Shown here: positions 34,690 to 42,662 of the stretch, one piece after another | How positions within the stretch are numbered: the stretch's first letter is position 1 | How the letters are laid out: every line of letters begins with the position of its first letter | Origin: KK5 sp034043675 | GTDB taxonomy: Bacteria; Pseudomonadota; Gammaproteobacteria; Burkholderiales; Burkholderiaceae_C | NCBI RefSeq assembly: GCF_034043675.1 | Contig: NZ_JAXCLA010000002.1 | Location: 124,001-188,000, forward strand | Length of the DNA stretch: 64,000 nt | Direction of reading: 5' to 3' | The notes under the pieces: generated by a model | What the model saw: the letters and a program-made list of their open reading frames with translations, nothing else | What the model was told of the DNA's origin: nothing | Databases searched by the model: none | Made by a program: the position numbers and the translations under genes

Positions 34690-35961
34690 TCAGGGCTGCG
34701 CCAGCGATTGGCCCAGGCGCTCGGCCTCGGCGGTGATCTGCGTGGCCAGCGCCAGCAGTTCGTCGCGGCGGATGTGTTCGCGGTTCAGCAGCTCGGCCAT
34801 CTGGCGGCCGACGTCGGCCAGCGTGCGCAGGCCCTGCGTGGCGGCGCCGAGATCGGGGCCTGGGCCTGGATCGGCGGCGACATCGACGGCCACGGGCTCG
34901 GGGCCCGTGTGAGTGTCGAAGCGGGCCAGCGCCTCCAGTTGCGCCGGCAGGCGGCTCTGGCCCAGGGTGGACTCCAGGCGCTTGCGCTGCTGCTGGTGGT
35001 GCCAGCTGGGGCCCAGCTCGCCGTGCGCCTGCATCAGGTCGGCCAGACGGCCATGGGCCGCGGCTTGCAGCGCGCGCGACTGAATCGCCTCGGCCAGGGT
35101 CAGGGTCTGGCCGGCCCAGCCGAGCGCGACGTCGTCGCGGGTGAGTTCGCTGAGCAGCAGCGCGGCCTGCGCCTGCAGCCAGCGGTAGCCGCTGCGCTGC
35201 GCCAAGTCCAGCGCCTGCTGGGCCAATTGCATCGCTGGCGCGGTGCCGCCGCTGTCGCGGGCGCAGCGCGCCTGCTGCCAGATGGCCTCGGCCTGGTAGT
35301 CCTTGTGGCCGGCCTCGACGGCCGAGGCCACGGCCACCTGCAGGGTGGACAGCGCCGCCTGCGGCCCGGTCGTGGCGCGCAGACTGGCCGCGCGGTTCAG
35401 CGCGATCTTGGCGCGCATGTAGGGGTCGTGGGCAAGGCAGGGGCCGTAGTGCAGCTCCGCCTGGTCCAGCACGCGGCCGCCGCGTGCCCAGTCGCCCAGC
35501 GCGAAGCACAGGTGGGCCAGGCCGATGCGCGCCAGGCAGGCGCTGCGGGAATCGTCGTCGGCCAGGTCCAGCGCCTGGCTCCAGGCATTGCAGGCTTCCA
35601 CGTAGTCGCCGCGCTGGTAGTGCATGCGCCCCAGCGCCTCGCAGAACTCGGCCGCCTCGCCGGCGGCAGCGCTGCCCTTCTTCGATCGGAGCTGGGTCAG
35701 CGCGACCTGCAGCTCGTCCTGCAGCTCGGCGCCGCGGCCCCAGCGCTCGAGGATGAAGAAGGCGCCCAGCAGTGCAGCACGGGCCCCGGCCGGATCGCCG
35801 CGCCGGCGCATCAGCGCCTGCAGGCGCGGCAGCACCAGGCTGGGCCGGCGCAGCACCACGCGCTCCCAGCGCGTCGCGTCGCTGCTGCCGGCGGCGCGCG
35901 CCGTCCTCGTTTCGGGATCCGTCATCTGCATGGGTATCGGTGGGACAAGGTCAGCAAGCAT
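34690..35961 (-). CDS. TPR-like helical repeat protein, function unknown
   Basis: A 423-residue alanine-rich protein with repeated helical pairs from about 55 to 325 (for example ALGRMHYQRGDYVEACNAWS and AHLCFALGDWARGGRVLDQA), a Gln/Arg-rich stretch near 310-325 and a C-terminal helix. The repeats resemble the N-terminal part of the TPR-GGDEF protein at 10999, but there is no output domain. Start codons are ambiguous: ATG 35961 (GGTGG 6 bases upstream) is used; ATG 35931 and 35925 are possible. It sits between aspS and nudB on the same strand, probably cotranscribed with nudB, after a hairpin downstream of aspS. Confidence 0.65.
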   Translation of the reverse strand: MLADLVPPIPMQMTDPETRTARAAGSSDATRWERVVLRRPSLVLPRLQALMRRRGDPAGARAALLGAFFILERWGRGAELQDELQVALTQLRSKKGSAAAGEAAEFCEALGRMHYQRGDYVEACNAWSQALDLADDDSRSACLARIGLAHLCFALGDWARGGRVLDQAELHYGPCLAHDPYMRAKIALNRAASLRATTGPQAALSTLQVAVASAVEAGHKDYQAEAIWQQARCARDSGGTAPAMQLAQQALDLAQRSGYRWLQAQAALLLSELTRDDVALGWAGQTLTLAEAIQSRALQAAAHGRLADLMQAHGELGPSWHHQQQRKRLESTLGQSRLPAQLEALARFDTHTGPEPVAVDVAADPGPGPDLGAATQGLRTLADVGRQMAELLNREHIRRDELLALATQITAEAERLGQSLAQP

Positions 35962-35977
35962 AGCCGCCACCAATGAC

Positions 35978-36001
35978 AAGGGCGCCCCGCGGGGCGCCCT
36001 T
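35978..36001 (-). terminator. strong hairpin after aspS
   Basis: Perfect inverted repeat AAGGGCGCCCC/GGGGCGCCCTT (35978-35988/35991-36001), 24 bases past the aspS stop. On the minus strand it is followed by only a weak T-rich stretch (TTGTCATT). It also overlaps the leader of the TPR gene, so it may attenuate rather than fully terminate. Confidence 0.55.
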
Positions 36002-36024
36002 TCTTCAGCCTTGCTGACGAACGC

Positions 36025-37821
36025 TCAGGCGGCCGTGCCGGCGCCCGCGTTGCGCAGGCGGATGTGCAGTTCGCGCAGCTGCTTCTCGTCCACATAGCTG
36101 GGCGCGCCGGTCAGCAGGTCTTGCGCACGCTGCGTCTTCGGGAAGGCGATCACGTCACGGATCGAATCGGCCTTGGTCATCATCGTGACGATGCGGTCCA
36201 GGCCGAAGGCCAGACCGCCGTGCGGGGGCGCGCCGTACTGCAGGGCATCCAGCAGGAAGCCGAACTTGAGGCGCTGGTCCTCGGGGCTGATGTTCAGCGC
36301 CTCGAAGACCTTGGCCTGCACCTCGGCGCGGTGGATACGCACCGAGCCGCCGCCCAGCTCCCAGCCGTTGAGCACCATGTCGTAGGCCTTGGCGATGCAG
36401 TCGCCCGGGCTGGTCGTCATCAGATCCTCGTGGCCGTCCTTCGGGGCGGTGAACGGGTGGTGAACAGCGGCCCAGCGCTTGTTCTCTTCGTCTTCCTCGA
36501 ACATCGGGAAGTCGACGACCCACAGCGGTGCCCAACGGTCTTCGAACAGGCCCGTGGACTTGCCGAACTCGCTGTGGCCGACCTTCAGGCGCAGGCCACC
36601 GATGGCGTCGTTGACGACCTTGGCCTTGTCGGCGCCGAAGAAGATCAGGTCGCCGTCCTTGGCGCCGGTGCGCTTGAGGATTTCGGCGATGGCTGCGTCA
36701 TGCAGGTTCTTGACGATCGGCGACTGCAGACCTTCACGACCCTTGCCGGCTTCGTTGACCTTGATCCAGGCGAGGCCCTTGGCACCGTAGATCTTGACGA
36801 ACTCGGTATAGGCATCGATCTCGCCGCGGCTCATCGAAGCACCGCCGGGCACGTTCAGCGCCACGACGCGACCGCCCTTGGTGGTGGCGGGGGTCGAGAA
36901 GACCTTGAAGTCCACGTCGCCCATCACATCGGTCAGTTCGGTGAACTCGAGCTTGACGCGCAGGTCGGGCTTGTCCGAGCCGAAGCGGTGCATCGCTTCC
37001 GAGTACTTCATCACCGGGTACTCGCCCAGGTCGACGTTCAACGCCTTCATGAAGACGTGGCGGATCATGCCCTCGAACATCGCGCGGATCTCTTCTTCCG
37101 TCAGGAAGGATGTCTCGATATCGATCTGCGTGAACTCGGGCTGGCGATCAGCGCGCAGGTCTTCGTCGCGGAAGCACTTGGTGATCTGGTAGTAGCGGTC
37201 GAAGCCCGCCACCATCAGCAGCTGCTTGAAGAGCTGGGGCGATTGCGGCAGCGCGAAGAAGTGGCCGTCATGCACACGGCTGGGCACGAGGTAGTCGCGC
37301 GCGCCTTCAGGCGTGCTCTTGCCCAGCATCGGCGTTTCGATGTCGACGAAGCCGTGCTCGTCCAGGTACTTGCGCACTTCCATGGCCACGCGGTAGCGCA
37401 GCATCAGGTTGTTCTGCATGTAGGGGCGACGCAGGTCCAGCACGCGGTGCGTGAGGCGGGTCGTCTCGGACAGGTTCTCGTCGTCGAGCTGGAACGGAGG
37501 CGTGACGGACGGGTTCAGCACCTCGATCTCGTGGCACAGCACTTCGATCTTGCCGCTGACGAGGTTGGCGTTTTCGGTGCCGGCCGGGCGGGCGCGGACC
37601 TTGCCGACGATCTTCAGGCAGAACTCGTTGCGCACGTCGGAGGCGATCTTGAACATGTCGGCGCGGTCCGGGTCGCAGACGACCTGAACGATGCCTTCAC
37701 GGTCGCGCAGGTCGATGAAGATCACGCCGCCGTGGTCACGGCGACGGTGGGCCCAGCCCATCAGGGTGACGGTTTGATCGAGCAGCTTCTCGCTGACTTG
37801 GCCGGCATAGCAGGTACGCAT
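36025..37821 (-). CDS. aspS: aspartate--tRNA ligase
   Basis: A 598-residue class IIb aminoacyl-tRNA synthetase of bacterial type: an N-terminal OB anticodon-binding domain (about 1-105), class II motif 2 in FRDEDLRADRQPEFTQ (about 216-231), an inserted GAD domain (about 290-420) and motif 3 GLAFGLDRIVTMM (about 537-549). It charges tRNA-Asp, and possibly tRNA-Asn if the organism uses the amidotransferase route, which cannot be judged here. The ATG at 37819-37821 begins the usual MRTCYAGQV. It lies downstream of the fmdB-DUF502 pair. Confidence 0.96.
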   Translation of the reverse strand: MRTCYAGQVSEKLLDQTVTLMGWAHRRRDHGGVIFIDLRDREGIVQVVCDPDRADMFKIASDVRNEFCLKIVGKVRARPAGTENANLVSGKIEVLCHEIEVLNPSVTPPFQLDDENLSETTRLTHRVLDLRRPYMQNNLMLRYRVAMEVRKYLDEHGFVDIETPMLGKSTPEGARDYLVPSRVHDGHFFALPQSPQLFKQLLMVAGFDRYYQITKCFRDEDLRADRQPEFTQIDIETSFLTEEEIRAMFEGMIRHVFMKALNVDLGEYPVMKYSEAMHRFGSDKPDLRVKLEFTELTDVMGDVDFKVFSTPATTKGGRVVALNVPGGASMSRGEIDAYTEFVKIYGAKGLAWIKVNEAGKGREGLQSPIVKNLHDAAIAEILKRTGAKDGDLIFFGADKAKVVNDAIGGLRLKVGHSEFGKSTGLFEDRWAPLWVVDFPMFEEDEENKRWAAVHHPFTAPKDGHEDLMTTSPGDCIAKAYDMVLNGWELGGGSVRIHRAEVQAKVFEALNISPEDQRLKFGFLLDALQYGAPPHGGLAFGLDRIVTMMTKADSIRDVIAFPKTQRAQDLLTGAPSYVDEKQLRELHIRLRNAGAGTAA

Positions 37822-37926
37822 GATTTCTTCTTTCGGGGATCTTGATCGGGAGGCGGCAGGAGTCGCCGCTGAACGAAGGCGTTGGGTGGGCGCCGGGCCC
37901 TCAGGACTGAACGCGTGCCGGGGCGT

Positions 37927-38559
37927 TCAGCCCGGCAGATTATTGGGAGGGCCGTCGGGCGGCACGACACCCATCGAGATGATGTGCTTCAGGGCCGCAT
38001 CCACGCTCATCGAGAGCGGCTTCACCTGCGAGCGCGGCATCATCAGGAAGAAGCCGGAGGTCGGGTTCGGCGTGGTCGGCACGTAGATGCTGACGTGCTC
38101 CTCCACCAGCGCCGCGGCCACCTCGCCGCCGGGCTTGCCGGTGACGAAGCCGATGGTCCACGAACCCGCGTGCGGGTACTGCACCAGCACGGCCTCGCGG
38201 AAGGCGTTGCCGTTGCTCGAGAACAGGGTGTCGGACACCTGCTTCACCGAGCTGTAGATGTTCTTGACGATGGGGATGTGCGTCAGCAGCCGGTCCCACT
38301 GGCGCAGCGCCCACTGGCCGAAGATGTTGGCGACGAACATGCCGGTCAGCAACAAGGTGCCGACGACGACCACGAGCCCCAGGCCCGGCACGTCCAGCAA
38401 CCGCTCCAGCGGATCGTGGAAGACCGGCGCCACCGCCTGCGTCGCGCCGACCAGCGCGCCGAAGATGCCGTTGATGATGCCCAGCACCCACAGCAGCACC
38501 CAGATGGTGACCGCCAGCGGCATCCAGACCAGCAGGCCCGTGATCAGATATTTCTTCAC
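37927..38559 (-). CDS. DUF502 family membrane protein
   Basis: A 210-residue inner-membrane protein with two hydrophobic segments, about 4-35 and 60-82. The conserved DUF502 portion includes IPIVKNIYSSVKQVSDTLFS (about 96-115). The start is GTG at 38557-38559, giving MKKYLITGLLVWMP; frames extending further upstream are not protein-like. It follows the FmdB gene by 7 bases and precedes aspS by about 105. A palindrome CTGAACGC/GCGTTCAG (37907-37914/37923-37930) overlaps its stop. The function of the family is unknown. Confidence 0.85.
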   Translation of the reverse strand: MKKYLITGLLVWMPLAVTIWVLLWVLGIINGIFGALVGATQAVAPVFHDPLERLLDVPGLGLVVVVGTLLLTGMFVANIFGQWALRQWDRLLTHIPIVKNIYSSVKQVSDTLFSSNGNAFREAVLVQYPHAGSWTIGFVTGKPGGEVAAALVEEHVSIYVPTTPNPTSGFFLMMPRSQVKPLSMSVDAALKHIISMGVVPPDGPPNNLPG

Positions 38560-38566
38560 GACGCGC

Positions 38567-38872
38567 TCAGTCCTTGGCCGCGGGAGGGGGAGTCGGCGCG
38601 GGAGCCGGTGCCGGTGCCGGGCTGGCGGCAGCCTCGGCGGGGGCCGGAGCCGGTGCGGTGGCGGTGCCGCTGTTGGCACCGCCACCATTGCCGCCGCGGA
38701 AGTCGGTCACGTACCAGCCCGAGCCCTTCAGCTGGAAGCCCGCCGCCGTCACCTGCTTGGAAAAGGTCTCGGCGCCGCAGGCCGGGCAGGTGCTCAGCGG
38801 GGCATCGGAGATCTTTTGCAGCACGTCCTTGGCGTGACCGCAGGAACTGCAGCGGTAGGCGTAGATGGGCAT
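38567..38872 (-). CDS. FmdB family zinc ribbon protein
   Basis: A 101-residue small protein with a zinc ribbon at the N-terminus: Cys8-x2-Cys11 and Cys29-x2-Cys32 (MPIYAYRCSSCG...). The second half, about 62-101, is a low-complexity glycine, alanine and proline tail (PAPAPAPTPPPA). The family is named after the formamidase regulator FmdB, but most members, including those beside aspS in betaproteobacteria, have no proven role. Cotranscription with the DUF502 gene is likely. Confidence 0.88.
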   Translation of the reverse strand: MPIYAYRCSSCGHAKDVLQKISDAPLSTCPACGAETFSKQVTAAGFQLKGSGWYVTDFRGGNGGGANSGTATAPAPAPAEAAASPAPAPAPAPTPPPAAKD

Positions 38873-38891
38873 GGGGCTAAACCGTTGATCG

Positions 38892-38914
38892 AAAACCCGA
38901 AATTATAGTTCGGG
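38892..38914 (-). terminator. intrinsic terminator of the sodium:solute symporter gene
   Basis: On the minus strand a CCCGAA/TTCGGG stem (38909-38914/38896-38901) with a 7-base loop is followed by TTTTC. It begins 12 bases past the symporter stop at 38927 and separates it from the FmdB gene. Confidence 0.7.
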
Positions 38915-38926
38915 GTGGTGACAGGC

Positions 38927-40402
38927 TCAGACGGTCGGCTCGTCCGCCAGGCCGGCCACGTGCAGCTTGTGGTCCTTGCGATCGCGCATCACTTGCGGCA
39001 TCAGCGAGCCGACGATGATGCCGACGAAGGCCGCGATCAGGCCGGCGAGCTGGCCGGGGAACGTTTCGCCCAGGGTGCTGACCTGCGGCAGGAAGACGAT
39101 CCAGACGCCGATGCCGGCCACCAGCGAGAAGATCGCGCCCTGCGTGGTCGCACGCTTCCAGTACAGGCCCATCACCAGCGGCACGAAGGCGCCGACCAGG
39201 GTCACCTGGTAGGCCGAGGACACCAGGTCGAAAATCGGCGTGCCCTTCATCACGATCGCGTAGGCCAGCACCAGCGCGGCGAAGATCACGATGGTCGTGC
39301 GCATGGCCAGCAGCTGCTGGCGGTCGCTGGTGTGCGGGCGGATGTTTTTCAGGATGTTCTCGACGAAGCTGGTGGACGGCGCCAGCAAGGTGGCCGAGGA
39401 CGTGCTCTTGATCGCCGACAGCAGCGCGCCGAAGAACAGGATCTGCATGATCAGCGGCATCTTGCTCAGCACGAACAGGGGCAGCAGCTTCTGGTACTCG
39501 CCCTGCACCAGGTCCAGCGCCTGCTGGCCCATCACGACGACGGCGGCGGAGACGATAAACATCGGAACCGCGGCGAAGAGGATGTAGCTGGCGCCGCCGA
39601 TCATCGCGCCGTTGCGGGCGGTCTTCTCGTCCTTGGCCGACATCACGCGCTGGAACACGTCCTGCTGCGGGATGCTGCCCAGCATCATCGTGAGGCCGGC
39701 GCCGATGAACATGACCACATCGGTCAGCTTGGGCTCGGGCAGGAACTTGAACAGGTCCTTGTTCTGCGCCATCGCGAAGACCTTGTCGGCGCCGCCGGCC
39801 AGGTCGGCAGAGAAGATCGCGATGATCGACAGGCCGACGACCAGCACGATCATCTGGATGAAGTCGGTCCAGGCCACGGCCAGAAAGCCGCCGATGACGA
39901 CGTAGATCAGCACGGCCAGGGTACCGACGATCATGCCCATGGTCTCGCTCATCGCGCCGTTGGTCAGCACCGAGAACACCAGGCCCAGCGCGGTGATCTG
40001 CGCCGCCACCCAGCCCAGGTACGACAGGATGATGGTGGCCGAGCAGAACACCTCCACGCCCTTGCCGAAGCGCTGGCGGTAGAAGTCGCCGATCGTCAGC
40101 AGGTTCATGCGGTAGAGCTTGGTGGCGAACAAGGCACCGACCAGGATCAGGCAGGTGCCGGCGCCGAAGGGGTCCTCGATGATCGCGTTGAGGCCGCCCT
40201 GCACGAACTTCGCCGGAATGCCCATCACCGTCTCGGCGCCGAACCAGGTGGCGAAGGTGGTCGTGACGACCATGATCAGCGGCAGCGAGCGGCCGGCGAT
40301 CGCGAAATCGCTCGTGTTCTTGATCCGCGTGCCGGCCCACACACCCAGGCCCAAGGTGCCCAGCAGGTAAAGAACGACGAAGACGATCAGCGTGATGTTC
40401 AT
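38927..40402 (-). CDS. sodium:solute symporter family protein
   Basis: A 491-residue SSS-family transporter with about 13 hydrophobic segments. Typical segments include SDFAIAGRSLPLIMVVTTTFA (first 20 residues from about 31), the sodium-site region ATWFGAETVMGIPAKF (about 51-66) and LSAIKSTSSATLLAPSTSFVE (about 309). It would couple sodium entry to uptake of an organic solute; the substrate class (acetate, amino acid or nucleoside-like) cannot be assigned. It stands alone between ubiB and fmdB, with its own terminator. Start ATG at 40400-40402. Confidence 0.85.
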   Translation of the reverse strand: MNITLIVFVVLYLLGTLGLGVWAGTRIKNTSDFAIAGRSLPLIMVVTTTFATWFGAETVMGIPAKFVQGGLNAIIEDPFGAGTCLILVGALFATKLYRMNLLTIGDFYRQRFGKGVEVFCSATIILSYLGWVAAQITALGLVFSVLTNGAMSETMGMIVGTLAVLIYVVIGGFLAVAWTDFIQMIVLVVGLSIIAIFSADLAGGADKVFAMAQNKDLFKFLPEPKLTDVVMFIGAGLTMMLGSIPQQDVFQRVMSAKDEKTARNGAMIGGASYILFAAVPMFIVSAAVVVMGQQALDLVQGEYQKLLPLFVLSKMPLIMQILFFGALLSAIKSTSSATLLAPSTSFVENILKNIRPHTSDRQQLLAMRTTIVIFAALVLAYAIVMKGTPIFDLVSSAYQVTLVGAFVPLVMGLYWKRATTQGAIFSLVAGIGVWIVFLPQVSTLGETFPGQLAGLIAAFVGIIVGSLMPQVMRDRKDHKLHVAGLADEPTV

Positions 40403-40448
40403 GTTGTTGGAGAAGATCGTGCGGCGGCCGCGACGGGCCGCATTATCG

Positions 40449-42008
40449 TCAATACATATGGAGATATCGCTGGGCCAGCAGGGTCAGAACGACCCCGGCG
40501 ACGCCTCCGGCCAACACCCACAACAGGGCCTGCAGCATCCGGTTGGTGCGGCGCTGCTCATGCAATAGCAATGCCAGGTCGCGCTCACGCTCCGGCGCGA
40601 CCTGCAGCTTGAGCGCGTCGTGCACCAGGCGCGGCAGCGCGGGCATCAGCTGCGCATAGCGCGGCGCTTCCTTCTTCAGCGAATTCAAGAGCGCGCGCCA
40701 GCCGACCTGCTCGTTCATCCAGCGCTCCAGGAAGGGCTTGGCCGTGGCCCACAGGTCCAGCTCCGGATCGAGCTGGCGGCCGAGGCCTTCGACGTTCAGC
40801 AACGTCTTCTGCAGCAGCACCAGCTGCGGCTGGATCTCGACGTTGAAGCGGCGCGAGGTCTGGAACAGGCGCATCAGCACCTGGCCCAGCGAGATGTCCT
40901 TCAGCGGCCGGTCGAAGTGCGGCTCGCAGACGGTGCGCACGGCGCTCTCCAGCTCGTCCACGCGGGTCTGCGGCGGCACCCAGCCGGACTCGATGTGCAG
41001 CTCGGCCACGCGCTTGTAGTCCCGCTGGAAGAAGGCGATGAAGTTCTGCGCGAGGTAGTCCTTGTCCACCTCGGTCAGCGTGCCCATGATGCCGAAGTCC
41101 AGCGCCACGTAGCGGCCGAAGGTGGCGGGCTCGATGCTCACCTGGATGTTGCCCGGGTGCATGTCGGCGTGGAAGAAGCCGTCGCGGAAGACCTGGGTGA
41201 AGAAGATCGTCACGCCGTCGCGGGCCAGCTTGGGGATGTCGATGCCGGCGGACTGCAGGCGTTCCAGCTGCGAGATCGGCACGCCCTTCATCCGCTCCAT
41301 CACGATGACCTCGGAGCTGCACAGCGACCAGATCATCTCCGGCACCAGCACGAGGCCCAGGCCGTCCATATTGCGGCGCAGTTGCGCCGCGTTGGCCGCC
41401 TCGCGCACCAGGTCCAGCTCGTCGTGCAGGTAGGTGTCGAACTCGGCCACCACCTCGCGCGGCTTCAGGCGCCGGCCATCGGCCGAGAGCCGCTCGATCC
41501 AGCGGGCGAACACGCGCAGCAGCGCCAGATCGTCGTCGATGATGTCCAACATGCCCGGACGCAGCACCTTGACGGCCACCTCACGGCCGTCCTTCAGCGT
41601 CGCGAAATGGACCTGCGCGATGGAGGCGCTGGCCACCGGCTCGACATCGAAGCTGGCGAACAGATCCTCGACCCGGCTGCCGAAGGCCTTCTCGACCAGC
41701 GCGCGCGACACCTCGGCCGGGAACGGCGGCACGCGGTCCTGCAGCCGCGACAGCTCGGCGACGATGTCGGCCGGCAGCAGGTCGCGCCGGGTGGACAGCA
41801 CCTGGCCGAACTTGACGAAGATCGGCCCCAGGTGTTCCAGCGCCATGCGCAGGCGAACGCCGCGCGGTGCCTCCCAGTTGCGGCCGACAGTGAAGGCGCG
41901 GCGCAGCCAGACGAAGCGCCGGCGCCGGAAGCCGGACAGCGCCAGATCGTCCAGGCCGTAGCGCAGGACCGTCCAGGCGATGACGAACAGCCGGGCGACG
42001 AATCTCAT
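40449..42008 (-). CDS. ubiB: ubiquinone biosynthesis regulatory ATPase/kinase UbiB
   Basis: A 519-residue ABC1/UbiB atypical kinase-like protein. Features are the KxGQ motif in FVKFGQVLSTRRDLLP (about 64-79), an alanine-rich nucleotide loop VASASIAQVH (about 123-132), VKVLRPG (about 145), HADMHPGNI (about 281) and DFGIMG (about 303), plus C-terminal membrane helices (about 490-512). It assists ubiquinone synthesis at the membrane. Its start overlaps the ubiJ stop (ATGA), the usual ubiJ-ubiB pairing; ubiE is not adjacent here. Confidence 0.94.
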   Translation of the reverse strand: MRFVARLFVIAWTVLRYGLDDLALSGFRRRRFVWLRRAFTVGRNWEAPRGVRLRMALEHLGPIFVKFGQVLSTRRDLLPADIVAELSRLQDRVPPFPAEVSRALVEKAFGSRVEDLFASFDVEPVASASIAQVHFATLKDGREVAVKVLRPGMLDIIDDDLALLRVFARWIERLSADGRRLKPREVVAEFDTYLHDELDLVREAANAAQLRRNMDGLGLVLVPEMIWSLCSSEVIVMERMKGVPISQLERLQSAGIDIPKLARDGVTIFFTQVFRDGFFHADMHPGNIQVSIEPATFGRYVALDFGIMGTLTEVDKDYLAQNFIAFFQRDYKRVAELHIESGWVPPQTRVDELESAVRTVCEPHFDRPLKDISLGQVLMRLFQTSRRFNVEIQPQLVLLQKTLLNVEGLGRQLDPELDLWATAKPFLERWMNEQVGWRALLNSLKKEAPRYAQLMPALPRLVHDALKLQVAPERERDLALLLHEQRRTNRMLQALLWVLAGGVAGVVLTLLAQRYLHMY

Positions 42009-42511
42009 CGGGGGCGCAGCGAGGACGCACTGCGCGCCAGGCCGGCGAGCGCCTGCGCCACCGCCCTGCCCCAGCGCGCCAGCTGGTGCGCCGGCGCCGG
42101 GCCGACCAGCGCGGCCAGGTCATCGGCGATGTCCCAGCGCAGGTTGGCGATCAGCCAGTTGATCTCGCCGGCGAAGGCGGCGTCACCCTGCACGCTGACC
42201 TTGGGCCGTTCGCCGGTCAGCGCGCCGAGCGCCGCCAGGGCGGGGTTGGAGGCGTCCAGGCCGATGCGCAGCGCGTCGGCGGGCGCGGCATCGAGCCGTT
42301 CCCACAGGCCGGCGGGCGTCACGGCCAGCACCAGGTCCGGCGCCGCGGGCAGCAGGCCCGGCCAGTTCTCCAGGTGCAGCACGACGGCGCGACCGGCAAA
42401 GGGCGCCAGGCGGGCGGTGGCCACGCTCTCGCGCGAGATCACGTGGTTCAGCAGCAGCACCAGGCGATCCTGCACCGCCGGTGCCACGAGGGCAGTCCAT
42501 TCTTGAAGCAT
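42005..42511 (-). CDS. ubiJ: ubiquinone biosynthesis accessory factor UbiJ (SCP2 domain)
   Basis: A 168-residue protein with an N-terminal SCP2-like lipid-binding domain (about 10-110), identified by position directly upstream of ubiB and by the pattern LLLNHVISRESVATARLAPF (about 17-36), followed by helical segments. UbiJ helps to organise the Ubi metabolon with UbiK. ATG 42509-42511 is chosen because the conserved domain begins there; an in-frame start 126 bases upstream lies in the intergenic region before the polysaccharide locus. Confidence 0.82.
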   Translation of the reverse strand: MLQEWTALVAPAVQDRLVLLLNHVISRESVATARLAPFAGRAVVLHLENWPGLLPAAPDLVLAVTPAGLWERLDAAPADALRIGLDASNPALAALGALTGERPKVSVQGDAAFAGEINWLIANLRWDIADDLAALVGPAPAHQLARWGRAVAQALAGLARSASSLRPR

Positions 42512-42662
42512 GGCGGGATTGTAGGCAGGGCCATCCTGTCGCCGGAGGAAAGGACGGCCGGAGCGCCCCGCTGAACCGTCATCGAATTGAGAGAGAATCT
42601 GCGCCCACGGGAGGGGTGGGCGGCCGCCACGCCGCAATAGGAACCTGAGGGACCCAGGAGAG

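Noticed and set aside
36064..37845. A 593-codon frame antisense to aspS
   Set aside because: High GC makes long antisense frames common; this one mirrors aspS codons, has no recognisable domain, and aspS itself is unambiguous.
37907..37930. Palindrome CTGAACGC/GCGTTCAG as a terminator for the DUF502 gene
   Set aside because: It overlaps the stop codon and lies mostly upstream of it, and no T-rich tract follows; kept only as a note in the gene entry.
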